Source of the DNA: DASUFI01 sp036274635
Lineage (GTDB): Bacteria > Planctomycetota > B15-G4
Length of the DNA: 16,287 nucleotides
Direction of reading: 5' to 3'
Assembly (NCBI GenBank): GCA_036274635.1
Contig: DASUFI010000156.1
Coordinates: 1-16,287 of the forward strand
The translations under genes were made by a program, and so were the position numbers. Positions 1 through 7,532 of the stretch are shown piece after piece; the stretch's first letter is position 1; each line of letters opens with the position of its first letter. Under the pieces are notes generated by a model, which was not told where the DNA came from, did no database searches, and was given only the letters and a program-made list of their open reading frames with translations.

Positions 1-344
1 CTCGGCGAACGGAGAGACCCCGGAAACAACACCAGAACCTTCGCCCCGGCCAGGCGCCCGCGGAGAACCGCAGTGCACTTCGCGACGGCGCGCGCGGTCC
101 GCGCGCCTCCGGATGTGAACGGCTCTCCCGCCAACCCGCGACGAAGCGCCCACTGTCCGGGCTTTGCGCGCGGCTGTCAACGTGCCCGCGCGCGAGCGCG
201 ACCCGCGTCGCGTCGCGGCGCGCGCGCGGCGACGCGTGCGCGGCTGTCGATCAGTGCGCGATCGTGACGGCCGCGCGGCGCGAGCGGCCCGATGGTCGAC
301 ATGAACCACGCGCGACGCCGCGCCTGCACGAAGCGTGCCACGCG
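1..344. other. Intergenic stretch with no supported gene
   Basis: This is the region downstream of the leftward operon. It is dominated by GC-rich alternating cg runs. Short open frames exist on both strands but have no recognisable motif or ribosome binding site. The frame beginning at base 2 is open up to a TGA at 116-118 and reads as a Pro/Glu/Thr-rich peptide. It could be the tail of a gene cut by the window edge, but its third codon positions are less GC-rich than those of the real genes nearby. A weak inverted repeat (GGCCGC, 9-base gap, GCGGCC) sits at 269-289, about 55 bases past the cysteine desulfurase stop. It has no T tract, so a terminator cannot be claimed. I see no tRNA or repeat array. 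Confidence 0.5.
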
Positions 345-1460
345 TCACTCACGCGGCGCCACGTCCCGCAGGACCCGCGCGATGCGCGCGAGCAGCTCCT
401 CCACGTCGCCCTCGACGTTGGTCGGGCCCACGCTGAAGCGCACGGCAGCGCGCGCGCGGCGCTCGTCCGCGCCGAGGGCCAGCAGAACGGGCGATGGCTG
501 CCGCGATCCGGTCGCGCACGCCGATCCGTGCGAGACGGCCACGCCCTCGAGGTCGAGGCGCTGCACCAGCACCGCGCCGGAACGGCCCGGAAACGAGGCG
601 TTGAGCGTGTTTGGCAGCACGTCATCGTCCGGCGAGTTCCACTGCATCGCCGGCTCCAGGGTCGCCAGTCCGGTGCGCAGCATCGCGATCCAGGCGCTCC
701 AGCGCGCCGCGGCCTCGGCCCGCTCGGCCTCGGCCTCCTCGGCCGCCGCAGCGAAGGCGCGAGCGAGGGCCGCCGCCTCGGTGCCCGCGCGCGCCCCACC
801 CTCCTGCTCGCCGCCGAGCAGAAGCGGGGCAAGAGGCGTGCCCTTGCGCACCAGCAGCGCTCCCACGCCTGGCGGCCCGCCGACCTTGTGCGCGGACAGC
901 GTGAGCAGGTCGGCGTCGAGATCGCGGAAGGACAGTGGCCACTTGCCGAGCGCCTGGCTCGCGTCGCAATGCACGCGCGCGCCGGCGGCGTGCGCCGCGC
1001 GGGCCAGCGCCGCGCCGTCCTGCACCACGCCGGTCTCGTGGTTGGCCAGCGCCACGCTCAGCAGCGCGGGCCGCTCGCCCCCCGCCGCCCGCGCGATCGC
1101 GCCGGGATCGACGCGCCCCCATCGGTCCACGGGCAGCGCGCGCGCCCCGCCGCGCGCCGCGAGCGGCCGCAGCACCGACGGGTGCTCGATGGGCGCATGC
1201 AGCACGACGCCCTCGCCGGCCCGCAGGGCCAGGGCGTTCGATTCCGTGCCGCCCGAGGTGAAGACCACCTCGTCGCGCGCGCAGCCCGCCACGGCGGCCA
1301 GGCGCTCGCGCGCCTCCTCCAGCAGCCGGCGCGCGCGGCGGCCCTCGGCATGCGCGCTGGACGGATTGCCCAGGGGTAGCTCCCCGGCCTCGCGCAGCGC
1401 GGCGCGCGCATTCGCACGCAGCGGACAGGTCGCGTTGTGGTCGAAGTAGAGCCGCCTCAC
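345..1460 (-). CDS. Cysteine desulfurase, NifS/IscS-type class V aminotransferase
   Basis: This is a 371-residue PLP enzyme predicted to remove sulfur from L-cysteine, giving alanine and an enzyme persulfide used for Fe-S clusters or other thiolation. The N-terminus YFDHNATCPL matches the family opening. It is followed by GNPSSAH, the TSGGTESN phosphate-binding loop, ANHETG, and the PLP lysine in LSAHKVGG (K192). The catalytic cysteine lies in SHGSACATG (C315). Length is close to the usual 370-400. The GTG start shares GTGA with the bshA stop, so it is probably translated by coupling, and the family motif begins four residues after it. It is the last gene of the bacillithiol block. No IscU, SufU or tRNA-thiolation partner is in the window. 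A role in recycling sulfur or building clusters alongside bacillithiol is inference. A selenocysteine-lyase or tRNA-thiolation specialist cannot be excluded from sequence alone. Confidence 0.92.
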   Translation of the reverse strand: MRRLYFDHNATCPLRANARAALREAGELPLGNPSSAHAEGRRARRLLEEARERLAAVAGCARDEVVFTSGGTESNALALRAGEGVVLHAPIEHPSVLRPLAARGGARALPVDRWGRVDPGAIARAAGGERPALLSVALANHETGVVQDGAALARAAHAAGARVHCDASQALGKWPLSFRDLDADLLTLSAHKVGGPPGVGALLVRKGTPLAPLLLGGEQEGGARAGTEAAALARAFAAAAEEAEAERAEAAARWSAWIAMLRTGLATLEPAMQWNSPDDDVLPNTLNASFPGRSGAVLVQRLDLEGVAVSHGSACATGSRQPSPVLLALGADERRARAAVRFSVGPTNVEGDVEELLARIARVLRDVAPRE

Positions 1461-2590
1461 GACCGGTCGTGGAGCAGGTTTTCGTACAGCTCCTCGTGCT
1501 GGCGCAGGACGCGGTCGATGGAGAAGCGCTCGCGGCTGGCGCGCGCGGCCGCCTCGCCGAAGCGCGTGCGCAGGGCGTCGTCGTCCAGCAGGCGCTGCAC
1601 GTCGGCCGCCATGGCGGCCGTGTCGCCGACCGGCTCGAGGAAGCCGGTCTCGCCGTGGCTCACGACCTCGGGCAGTCCGCCCACGCGGCTGGCCACCACG
1701 GGCACGCCGCAGGCCAGCGCCTCGAGGGCCGCCAGGCCGAAGGACTCGCTGCTGCTGGGGAACAAGGCCACGTCGCAGGCGGCCGCGACCGTCTCGGCGT
1801 CGGGCACCTCGCCCAGGAAGCGCAGGCGCGGCAGCACGCCGCGGCGGACGGCCTCCTCGCGCACCGCGCCCAGGTCCGGACCGTCGCCCAGCAGCACCAG
1901 CACGGCGTCCTTGCGCGCGAGGCGCGAGAGCACGTCCACGGTGTCGGTGGCGCGCTTGAGCGGGCGGAAGTTGCTCGTGTGCAGCAACAGCTTGTGCCTG
2001 TCGCCCCCGAGGTCGCGGCGCGCGCGCGGGTCGCGCTGCGGGCGGAAGCGCGCCGGATCCACGAAGTTGGGCACCACGTGGATGTCGCCCTCGAAGTCGA
2101 AGACCTCGCGCGTCTGCTCCTCCAGCCAGCGCGACACGCACACGACGGCGTCGCTCTTGTGCAGGCCGAAGCGGATGACGTCGCGGTAGCTCGGGTCGCG
2201 CCCGAGGATGGTCGCGTCGGTGCCGTGCAGCGTGGTCACGATCTTCGTGCGGCTGCCGGGCACCATCTCGCGCGCGAGGTGCGCGCACAGCGCGTGCGGC
2301 ACGGCGTAGTGCGCGTGCACGATGTCCAGCCCGCGCTGCTGCATGACCTCGCGCAGCGCGGAGGACAGCGCCAGGTCGTAGGGCGGGAAGCGGAACAGCG
2401 GGTACTCGCTGACCGAGACGCCGTGGAACTCGAGGCCCGGGTGGCAGGCCGGCAGGCGCGAGGGCCGCGCGTAGGAGAAGAGGTGCACCTCGTGGCCGCG
2501 GTCGGCCAGCGCCAGCCCCAGCTCCGTGGCCATGACACCGCTGCCGCCGTAGGTGGGGTAGCAGGCGATCCCGATGCGCAGCGGCTTCAC
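1457..2590 (-). CDS. bshA: N-acetyl-alpha-D-glucosaminyl L-malate synthase BshA (bacillithiol step 1)
   Basis: This is a 377-residue GT4-family (GT-B fold) glycosyltransferase that joins N-acetylglucosamine from UDP-GlcNAc to L-malate, the first step of bacillithiol synthesis. The N-terminal loop YGGSGVMATELG is typical of the family. BshA-specific stretches follow: HAHYAVPHA, TTLHGTDATILGRDPSY and HTSNFRPLKR (from H204). The C-terminal nucleotide-sugar half carries LLGDGPD, FLGEVPD and the EX7E pair in SESFGLAALEALACGVPV (E282 and E290), then RVGGLPEV. Length matches the Bacillus enzyme (about 377). The GTG start overlaps the bshB1 stop as GTGA. Lying directly between bshB1 and a cysteine desulfurase supports the specific BshA call over a generic GT4 enzyme such as mycothiol MshA, whose acceptor is inositol phosphate. 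Confidence 0.95.
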   Translation of the reverse strand: MKPLRIGIACYPTYGGSGVMATELGLALADRGHEVHLFSYARPSRLPACHPGLEFHGVSVSEYPLFRFPPYDLALSSALREVMQQRGLDIVHAHYAVPHALCAHLAREMVPGSRTKIVTTLHGTDATILGRDPSYRDVIRFGLHKSDAVVCVSRWLEEQTREVFDFEGDIHVVPNFVDPARFRPQRDPRARRDLGGDRHKLLLHTSNFRPLKRATDTVDVLSRLARKDAVLVLLGDGPDLGAVREEAVRRGVLPRLRFLGEVPDAETVAAACDVALFPSSSESFGLAALEALACGVPVVASRVGGLPEVVSHGETGFLEPVGDTAAMAADVQRLLDDDALRTRFGEAAARASRERFSIDRVLRQHEELYENLLHDRS

Positions 2591-3324
2591 GCCTTGCCCT
2601 TTCCGAACTGCCCGTGGCCACGGCCGCGCACGACGGGCAGCGGGTCGTCCACCGCGAGCGGCCCCTCCACCACGTACGGCTCGCCGAAGCGCGCGCCCAC
2701 CAGCGAGCCGAAGTAGCGCGCCTTGGCCTCGATGGCCGGCAGGAAGTCCGGCGAGCTGATGGTCGTGAGCGGCTCCTTGCTGCGCGGGTCGTGCAGCTGG
2801 CTCGCGTGCGCGCGCACCGCCTCCATCTTGCGCTCGAAGACCGCGCTGACGTCGACGACGAGGCTCGGCACCGCGAACTCGCGCGACGGATAGAAGAGCA
2901 CACGCCCCGGCCGCCACGGCTCGCCCGGCGGCCCGAGCCGCGACGTGCCGGCGAGGAAGCGCGCCTCCTTCACCGCGAGGCCCGTGCGCGAGTGGTCCGG
3001 ATGGTCGTCGCTCGGGATCGGCGCCACCACCAGGCGCGGCCGGTGCCGGCGGATGCAGTCGATCACCAGATCGCGCGTCTCGCGCGTGTTCTCGACGCCG
3101 CCGTCGGGCAGCCCGAGGTTCTCGCGGAACTGCAGGCCCAGCAGCTGCGCGCCGCGCGCGGCTTCGACGCGCCGCTGCTCGAGCGAGCCGCGCGTGCCCG
3201 ACTCGCCCGCGGTCATGTCCACGCCCCCCACCGAGTAGCCGCGCTGCTGCAGCACGAGCACCAGCCCGCCGCTGCAGATCTCGATGTCGTCGGGATGCGG
3301 GCCGAAGACGAGGACGTCAACCAT
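2587..3324 (-). CDS. bshB1: Bacillithiol biosynthesis deacetylase BshB1 (step 2)
   Basis: This is a 245-residue zinc deacetylase of the PIG-L/LmbE family, predicted to remove acetate from GlcNAc-malate to give glucosaminyl-malate. The metal site is visible as PHPDD at the N-terminus (H10 and D13 ligands, D12 the likely general base) and HPDH (H111). BshB1-type context includes TAGESGTRGSLEQRRVEAA, NLGLPDG and DHPDHSRTGLAVKEARFLAG. A late His in VRAHASQL fits the usual substrate-binding histidine. Length is near the Bacillus BshB1 (about 236). The ATG overlaps the end of bshC by eight bases (ATGGTTGA), and the stop overlaps the bshA start. The tail after about residue 230 (GRGHGQFGKGKA) is a short basic extension. 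The family also contains mycothiol MshB and Mca, but the flanking bshA and bshC settle the assignment. Confidence 0.94.
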   Translation of the reverse strand: MVDVLVFGPHPDDIEICSGGLVLVLQQRGYSVGGVDMTAGESGTRGSLEQRRVEAARGAQLLGLQFRENLGLPDGGVENTRETRDLVIDCIRRHRPRLVVAPIPSDDHPDHSRTGLAVKEARFLAGTSRLGPPGEPWRPGRVLFYPSREFAVPSLVVDVSAVFERKMEAVRAHASQLHDPRSKEPLTTISSPDFLPAIEAKARYFGSLVGARFGEPYVVEGPLAVDDPLPVVRGRGHGQFGKGKA

Positions 3325-4813
3325 GCGCGGGCTCCTCGGGCAGCAGGTGCAGCACGTGCTCGGGCGGATCGAGCGGCGCGGCCAGCTCGACGAGTCGCGC
3401 GGCCCATGCGGCCGGGTCGCCGGCGCGCCAGGCGTCGGGCAGCCAGGCCAGCACGGTGTCCTGCGGCCGCCCGCGCGGACGCAGCGCGCTCCACGCCGCG
3501 CCGCGCGCGCCGTGCCAGTGCGGCGCCGCGGCGAGCCGCCGCGCCGTGCTCTCCGCCTGCGCGCGCCACCGACGCGCCCGTGGCGCCAGCGCCGGGGCCG
3601 CCTGCGCGACCGCCCGCGCCAGCCGCTCGGCCGCCTCCAGCAGCGCGCGCTCCTCGGCGGCCAGCGGATGGCTGCGGCGCGCCGCGTCCTCGAGGTCCAC
3701 GGCGCGCAGGTCGCCGCCGAGGTCGCGCAGCTGGGCCCGGGTCACGCGCGTGGCCTCCAGACGGGGAACGAGAACCGGCGGCGCCAGCCCGAAACGCCCG
3801 TGCAGCGCGCGCGCCTGCCCGAGATAGAGCAGTTCCGACGGCCCGCAAACCTGGGCCACCACCGGCAGCGCGGCCGCCTGCACGATGGGCCGCAGCGCCG
3901 CGTGCGGAGAGAAGGCATCGGGCGTGGCCTGGAGGCGACGCGCCGCGCCCTCGTCGCCCGCCGCCAGCCGACGGCGCCGCTGGTCGCGTGCCTCCAGCAG
4001 CAGCGGACGCGGATCGGCCGGATCGAAGCTGACACGCAGGCCAGCCCGCTCGAGCCGCCGCGCCCCGTCGGCGAGCACCTCGCTCCCCCACTCCGGGTGC
4101 GCCAGCGTCTCCTCCAGGATGGATCGCGATGCATGCGTCAGCCGGTGGGCCTCGACGCACAGCAGGCCCTGCGGGCCAAGCGTGTCGAGCAGCAGCGCGG
4201 CCACGTGAGCGGAAGCTGGCGCGGCGTCGACGTCTGCGAATCGGCGGGCCAACGAACCTGCATGTTCCCCGGAAAGCTCGCCCAGCAGCGCGATCGTGGC
4301 GCGCAGCTGCGTCGCGTCCCAGGCCGCTTCGCGGAAGGATGCCGAGCGCGGGCTGATGGGACAGCGCAGCCTCCGCAGCCGGCCGCTGGCATCGTCGATC
4401 ACATCCACGTGGTCGACCTCGGACGAGTCGTGGTCCTCGTCGGCCAGCAGGAAGACCGGCACCACCGCGCGGCGGAGCGAGACGGCGAGGTCCTTGGCGA
4501 GGCGCACCGCGGTGGCCGCCTTGTGCGCGACCAGCGCGGCGCCACCGGCCAGCACCGGCTGCTGGCCTGCGAGGACGACGAGCGCGTCGGCGGGCGGTGC
4601 GCGGCCGGAGGTCGAACGCACCCAGCTGGTCCAGGCCGGCAGCGCGCGCCGCGTCTGCGCCGCCGCGGCGGCGGCCAGCGCGGCGGACGAGGGCGGCGGC
4701 CCGAACAGCTCCACCAGGTCCGCGCGCCCCTGCCACCACGCGTGCGTCCACGGCGCGTGCACCAGCGGCGCGCGCCGGACGAACGGCGGAGCGGCCGCGA
4801 GAGGCGCGCTCAA
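3317..4813 (-). CDS. bshC: Putative cysteine ligase BshC (bacillithiol step 3)
   Basis: This protein of about 498 residues is predicted to add cysteine to glucosaminyl-malate. That role is known genetically in Bacillus and has been hard to show in vitro. Family hallmarks are GQQPVLAGGAALVAHK (about residue 83) and PVFLLADEDHD followed by SSEVDH (residues 125-135), matching the GQQ..GG and EDHD.EV.H blocks of BshC. The central VCGPSELLYLGQ and PVLVPRLEATRV blocks also fit, and the C-terminal half is Ala/Arg-rich and helical. Bacillus BshC is about 540 residues, so this one is somewhat short. I chose the TTG start because TTGA overlaps the pyrF stop like the other junctions and leaves about ten residues before the first conserved part. 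An in-frame GTG about 45 bases further in (VHAPW) is the alternative. Confidence 0.9.
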   Translation of the reverse strand: MSAPLAAAPPFVRRAPLVHAPWTHAWWQGRADLVELFGPPPSSAALAAAAAAQTRRALPAWTSWVRSTSGRAPPADALVVLAGQQPVLAGGAALVAHKAATAVRLAKDLAVSLRRAVVPVFLLADEDHDSSEVDHVDVIDDASGRLRRLRCPISPRSASFREAAWDATQLRATIALLGELSGEHAGSLARRFADVDAAPASAHVAALLLDTLGPQGLLCVEAHRLTHASRSILEETLAHPEWGSEVLADGARRLERAGLRVSFDPADPRPLLLEARDQRRRRLAAGDEGAARRLQATPDAFSPHAALRPIVQAAALPVVAQVCGPSELLYLGQARALHGRFGLAPPVLVPRLEATRVTRAQLRDLGGDLRAVDLEDAARRSHPLAAEERALLEAAERLARAVAQAAPALAPRARRWRAQAESTARRLAAAPHWHGARGAAWSALRPRGRPQDTVLAWLPDAWRAGDPAAWAARLVELAAPLDPPEHVLHLLPEEPAHG

Positions 4814-5727
4814 CGCAGCGCCGACTGGGCCGCGCGGCGGAGCTGGTCGCGCAGCGTGCGGGCCGCGCCGCGCACCGCATCCTTCCAGGCCGGCGCGGCC
4901 GGCTCGCCGTAGGCATAGAGGATGCCGCGCGAGGAGTTGATCACGGCGCCGAGGCCCTCGGCGTCGAAGGCGGCCGCGACGTCGTCGGCGGTGGCGCCCT
5001 GCGCGCCGACGCCGGGCACGAGGAACCAGGCCTGCGGCAGCTGCGCGCGCAGGCGGCGCAGCTCGTCGGGCGCGGTCGCGCCCACCACCGCCCCGACGCT
5101 GCTGTAGCCGCACCCGCCGACGTGCTTCTCGCCCCAGCGCGCGACGAGCGCGGCCACGTGCTCGTGCAGCGGGCGGCCATCGACGCGCAGGTCCTGCAGC
5201 TCCTTCGCGGACGGGTTGCTCGTGCGCACCAGCACGAAGCAGCCGCCGCCGGTGGCGGACATGGCGGCGAGGAAGGGCGCGATGCTGTCCGTGCCCAGCA
5301 GCGGGTTGAGCGTGACGGCGTCGGCGCGCGCGGACGGATGCTCGGACGCGACGAGGTGGCCCTCGGCGTAGGCGGCCGCGGTCGAGCCGATGTCGCCGCG
5401 CTTGACGTCGCCGATCACCAGCAGGCCCGCGGCGCGCGCGCTCTCGACGGCATGCTCGTAGGCGGCGACGCCCGGCGCGCCCCAGCGCTCGTAGAAGGCG
5501 CTCTGCGGCTTGACCGCCACCGCGAAGGGCGCGACGAGCTCGATGATCGCGGCGTCGAAGGCGCGCAGCGCGGCGGCGGCGCGCTCGCGCGCGTCGGACG
5601 CGCCGGCGTCGGCGGCGCGGCGCAGCTCGAGCGGCAGCTTCTCGAGCTGCGGGTCCAGACCCACGACGAGCGCGGACTGCTTGGTGCGCACGGCCTCGGC
5701 GAGACGGTCGGCGAAGGGCGTCGGCAT
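4810..5727 (-). CDS. pyrF: Orotidine 5'-phosphate decarboxylase, type 2
   Basis: This 305-residue cytoplasmic TIM-barrel enzyme decarboxylates OMP to UMP, the last step of de novo pyrimidine synthesis. The N-terminus (FADRL....ALVVGLDPQ) and the catalytic block GDVKRGDIGST (D107, K109, D112) are those of the longer type 2 (PyrF2) subfamily. AVKPQSAFYERWG, TLNPLLGTDS, VRTSNPS, LVPGVGAQG and NSSRGILYAY are also typical. Length fits type 2 (about 270-310) rather than the about 230-240 of E. coli PyrF. The ATG follows the pabA stop with no gap (TGA then ATG), and the TGA overlaps the bshC TTG. Its placement links nucleotide synthesis to the thiol genes only through shared transcription. Other pyrimidine genes (pyrB, pyrI) lie on the opposite strand near the right edge. 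Confidence 0.96.
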   Translation of the reverse strand: MPTPFADRLAEAVRTKQSALVVGLDPQLEKLPLELRRAADAGASDARERAAAALRAFDAAIIELVAPFAVAVKPQSAFYERWGAPGVAAYEHAVESARAAGLLVIGDVKRGDIGSTAAAYAEGHLVASEHPSARADAVTLNPLLGTDSIAPFLAAMSATGGGCFVLVRTSNPSAKELQDLRVDGRPLHEHVAALVARWGEKHVGGCGYSSVGAVVGATAPDELRRLRAQLPQAWFLVPGVGAQGATADDVAAAFDAEGLGAVINSSRGILYAYGEPAAPAWKDAVRGAARTLRDQLRRAAQSALR

Positions 5728-6294
5728 TCAGGACTCGAGGAAGGCGCGCAGGACGGCGGGTCCCGCGGGCGTGAGGAACGACTCCGGGTGGAACTGCACG
5801 CCTGCGTGCGGTCGATCCACGTGGCGCAGGGCCATGATATCGCCGGCCGAGCTGCGGGCGGTCACGCGCAGGCAGGCGGGCAGCGAGGCGGGCACCACGA
5901 TGAGCGAGTGATACAGAGCCGCGGGGAACGGGCTGGGCAGAGCGGCGAAGAGGTCCTCGGCTGCGTGGTGGATCTCGACCGCGCGACCGTGCGTCGGCCG
6001 CGGCGCGCGTTCCACGCGGGCGCCGTGGCACAGCGCCAGCGCCTGGTGCCCGAGGCACACGCCCAGCAGCGGCGTGTCGGGCAGCAGCTGCGGCGCGAGC
6101 AGCGAGAGCCCCGCGCGCGACGGATGGCCCGGTCCGGGCGAGAGCACCACCCGCCGCGGCCGCAGCGCGCGCAGCTCGTCCGGCGCGAGCGCGTCGTTGC
6201 GCACCACGCGCACCTCCTCGCCGCCGGCGCACGCGCCCAGCGCCTGCCACAGGTTGTGCGTGAAGGAGTCGTAGTTGTCGATGAGCAGGATCAC
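5728..6294 (-). CDS. pabA: Glutamine amidotransferase subunit, aminodeoxychorismate/anthranilate synthase component II
   Basis: This 188-residue class I glutamine amidotransferase supplies ammonia from glutamine to a chorismate-using partner (PabB for folate, TrpE for tryptophan). The start LLIDNYDSFTHNL, the oxyanion-loop LSPGPGHP, the nucleophile motif LLGVCLGHQ (C80) and the His/Glu pair in QFHPES (H169, E171) form a complete triad. Length is normal (about 190). The GTG start shares GTGA with the end of hemW and places the family N-terminus immediately after initiation. No pabB or trpE is in the window, so PabA versus TrpG cannot be decided. Some bacteria use a single amphibolic subunit for both pathways. 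The gene symbol is the commonest label, not a proven specificity. Confidence 0.9.
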   Translation of the reverse strand: MILLIDNYDSFTHNLWQALGACAGGEEVRVVRNDALAPDELRALRPRRVVLSPGPGHPSRAGLSLLAPQLLPDTPLLGVCLGHQALALCHGARVERAPRPTHGRAVEIHHAAEDLFAALPSPFPAALYHSLIVVPASLPACLRVTARSSAGDIMALRHVDRPHAGVQFHPESFLTPAGPAVLRAFLES

Positions 6295-7511
6295 GGCGCG
6301 GCTCGCGCGGCATCGGGCTCGTCGGCGAGGCACGCGGCGGCGAGCGTGCGCGCCACCGCGTCGGCACGCGCCAGCTCCGCGGGCGCGAGGTGCAGGGCCT
6401 CGTCGAGCCGCAGCACGCCGGCGTCCAGCAGCGGCTGCGCGGCGGGCAGCACGCGGGGCCGCCAGCCCGCGCCGAAGCGGCGCTCCAGCTCGGCCACGGG
6501 CACGCCGTCGCGCGTGCGCAGCCCGACCGCGACGGACTCGAGCAGCCGCTGCGCCGGCACGACGCGCTCGACCATGCGCCGCACGCCCGCGCCCGCGCGC
6601 GCCGCCGCGATCCACGCGCGCGGCTCCTCGCGCTCGACCCAGCGCAGCCCCTCGCGCGAGCTGGCCGCGCCCGGCCCGAGGCCGAGGTAGTCGGCATTCG
6701 CCCAGTAGGCCTGGTTGTGGCGCGAGCGGCTGCCCGGCCGCGCGAAGTTGCTCACCTCGTAGCGCTCCAGCCCTGCCTCGCCGAGGCGCGCAGTCCACTG
6801 TGCGTCGAAGGGTGCGTGCAGCCGTCGCGCGGCGGTGACGGGATGCCCGCGCCGCGCGAGCCTCTCGAGCGGCGTGCGCGGTTCCACGGTGAGACCGTAG
6901 ACCGAGACGTGCGGAGGCGCGAAGCCCAGCAGCTCATCGAGGTCGCCGGCCAGGTCCGCGGCCGTCTGGCCGTGCCAGCCGACGAGCAGATCGGCCGACC
7001 ACGCGCCGCGCCAGCCCGAGGCCAGCCGCTCCAGCGCGCGGCGGGCGTCGGCTCCGGTGTGCAGCCGCGCCAGCCCGTGCAGCACCTCGTCCCGGAAGGT
7101 CTGCACGCCCAGCGAGACGCGCGTGATGCCGACGCGCTCCCACGCCGCCAGGGCGCCGGCCTCCACGTTGGCCGGATTTGCCTCCAAAGTGATCTCGATC
7201 GAAGCCTCAAAAGAGGCGTCACGGCGGATGTCCGCGAGGAGCTGTCCGAGTCGCTTGGGCGCCAGCAGCGCCGGCGTGCCCCCACCGAGGTACAGCGTGC
7301 GCAGCGGTGCCAGCCAGCGCTGCGCGGCGGCGCGGCGGCCCAGGGCGTCGACGAAGTCCGCGTGCAGGGCCGGGGAATCCGGCGCGGTCGGGAAGGCGCA
7401 GTAGGTGCAGCGGTCCCGGCACCAGGGGACGTGCACGTACAGGTTGCTGAGCGGGCCCGGGGGCCCGGCGTCGCGGAGGGAGAGCAAGGCGGCCCCATCG
7501 ATGGCCCGCAT
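6291..7511 (-). CDS. hemW: HemW-like radical SAM protein (putative heme chaperone)
   Basis: This radical SAM protein of up to 406 residues belongs to the HemN/HemW group. The cluster motif CRDRCTYCAF (C31, C35, C38) follows LYVHVPW. YLGGGTPALL, ITLEANPANVE, RVSLGVQTF and the C-terminal HemW block SRHNQAYWANADYLGLGPGA follow. The cluster motif ends CAF, as in HemW, and lacks the extra cysteine of true oxygen-independent coproporphyrinogen oxidase HemN (CxC), so heme binding or transfer is the likelier role. The usual GLPGQT stretch reads GWHGQT here. The annotated ATG lies inside a perfect stem-loop and has no clear Shine-Dalgarno. TTG at 7487, preceded by GGGG, is a plausible alternative that removes eight residues. 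The stop overlaps the pabA start. Confidence 0.9.
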   Translation of the reverse strand: MRAIDGAALLSLRDAGPPGPLSNLYVHVPWCRDRCTYCAFPTAPDSPALHADFVDALGRRAAAQRWLAPLRTLYLGGGTPALLAPKRLGQLLADIRRDASFEASIEITLEANPANVEAGALAAWERVGITRVSLGVQTFRDEVLHGLARLHTGADARRALERLASGWRGAWSADLLVGWHGQTAADLAGDLDELLGFAPPHVSVYGLTVEPRTPLERLARRGHPVTAARRLHAPFDAQWTARLGEAGLERYEVSNFARPGSRSRHNQAYWANADYLGLGPGAASSREGLRWVEREEPRAWIAAARAGAGVRRMVERVVPAQRLLESVAVGLRTRDGVPVAELERRFGAGWRPRVLPAAQPLLDAGVLRLDEALHLAPAELARADAVARTLAAACLADEPDAARAAP

Positions 7512-7531
7512 GGTCGTGAACCATGCGGGCC
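7503..7531. other. Perfect 11-bp stem-loop between sigma gene and hemW
   Basis: The arms GGCCCGCATGG and CCATGCGGGCC are exactly complementary around a 7-base loop (7514-7520). Reading leftwards, the structure begins two bases after the sigma-factor stop codon. Its second arm contains the first possible hemW ATG. No T-rich tract follows on either strand, so it is not a standard intrinsic terminator. It may end or attenuate sigma-gene transcription, stabilise an mRNA end, or hide the hemW start. Confidence 0.75.
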
Positions 7532-7532
7532 T

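Noticed and set aside
181..245. Repeat or CRISPR-like array in the alternating cg-rich stretch
   Set aside because: Low-complexity CG composition without a regular unit or spacers.
73..267. Small ORF in the left intergenic region
   Set aside because: No ribosome binding site, no motif, and a composition of repeated Ala/Arg typical of GC-rich noise.
345..2903. An 852-codon open frame on the minus strand
   Set aside because: Only its last 371 codons carry the cysteine desulfurase motifs. The rest is Arg/Ala-rich noise antiphase to bshA and bshB1, and the real start is the GTG at 1460.
3317..6697. A 1126-codon minus-strand open frame
   Set aside because: It is bshC preceded by a chance open frame through pyrF and pabA. 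High GC content makes stops rare.
7503..7531. Calling the stem-loop a rho-independent terminator
   Set aside because: No T-rich tract follows on either strand, and one arm overlaps the hemW start, so it is listed as a structure only.
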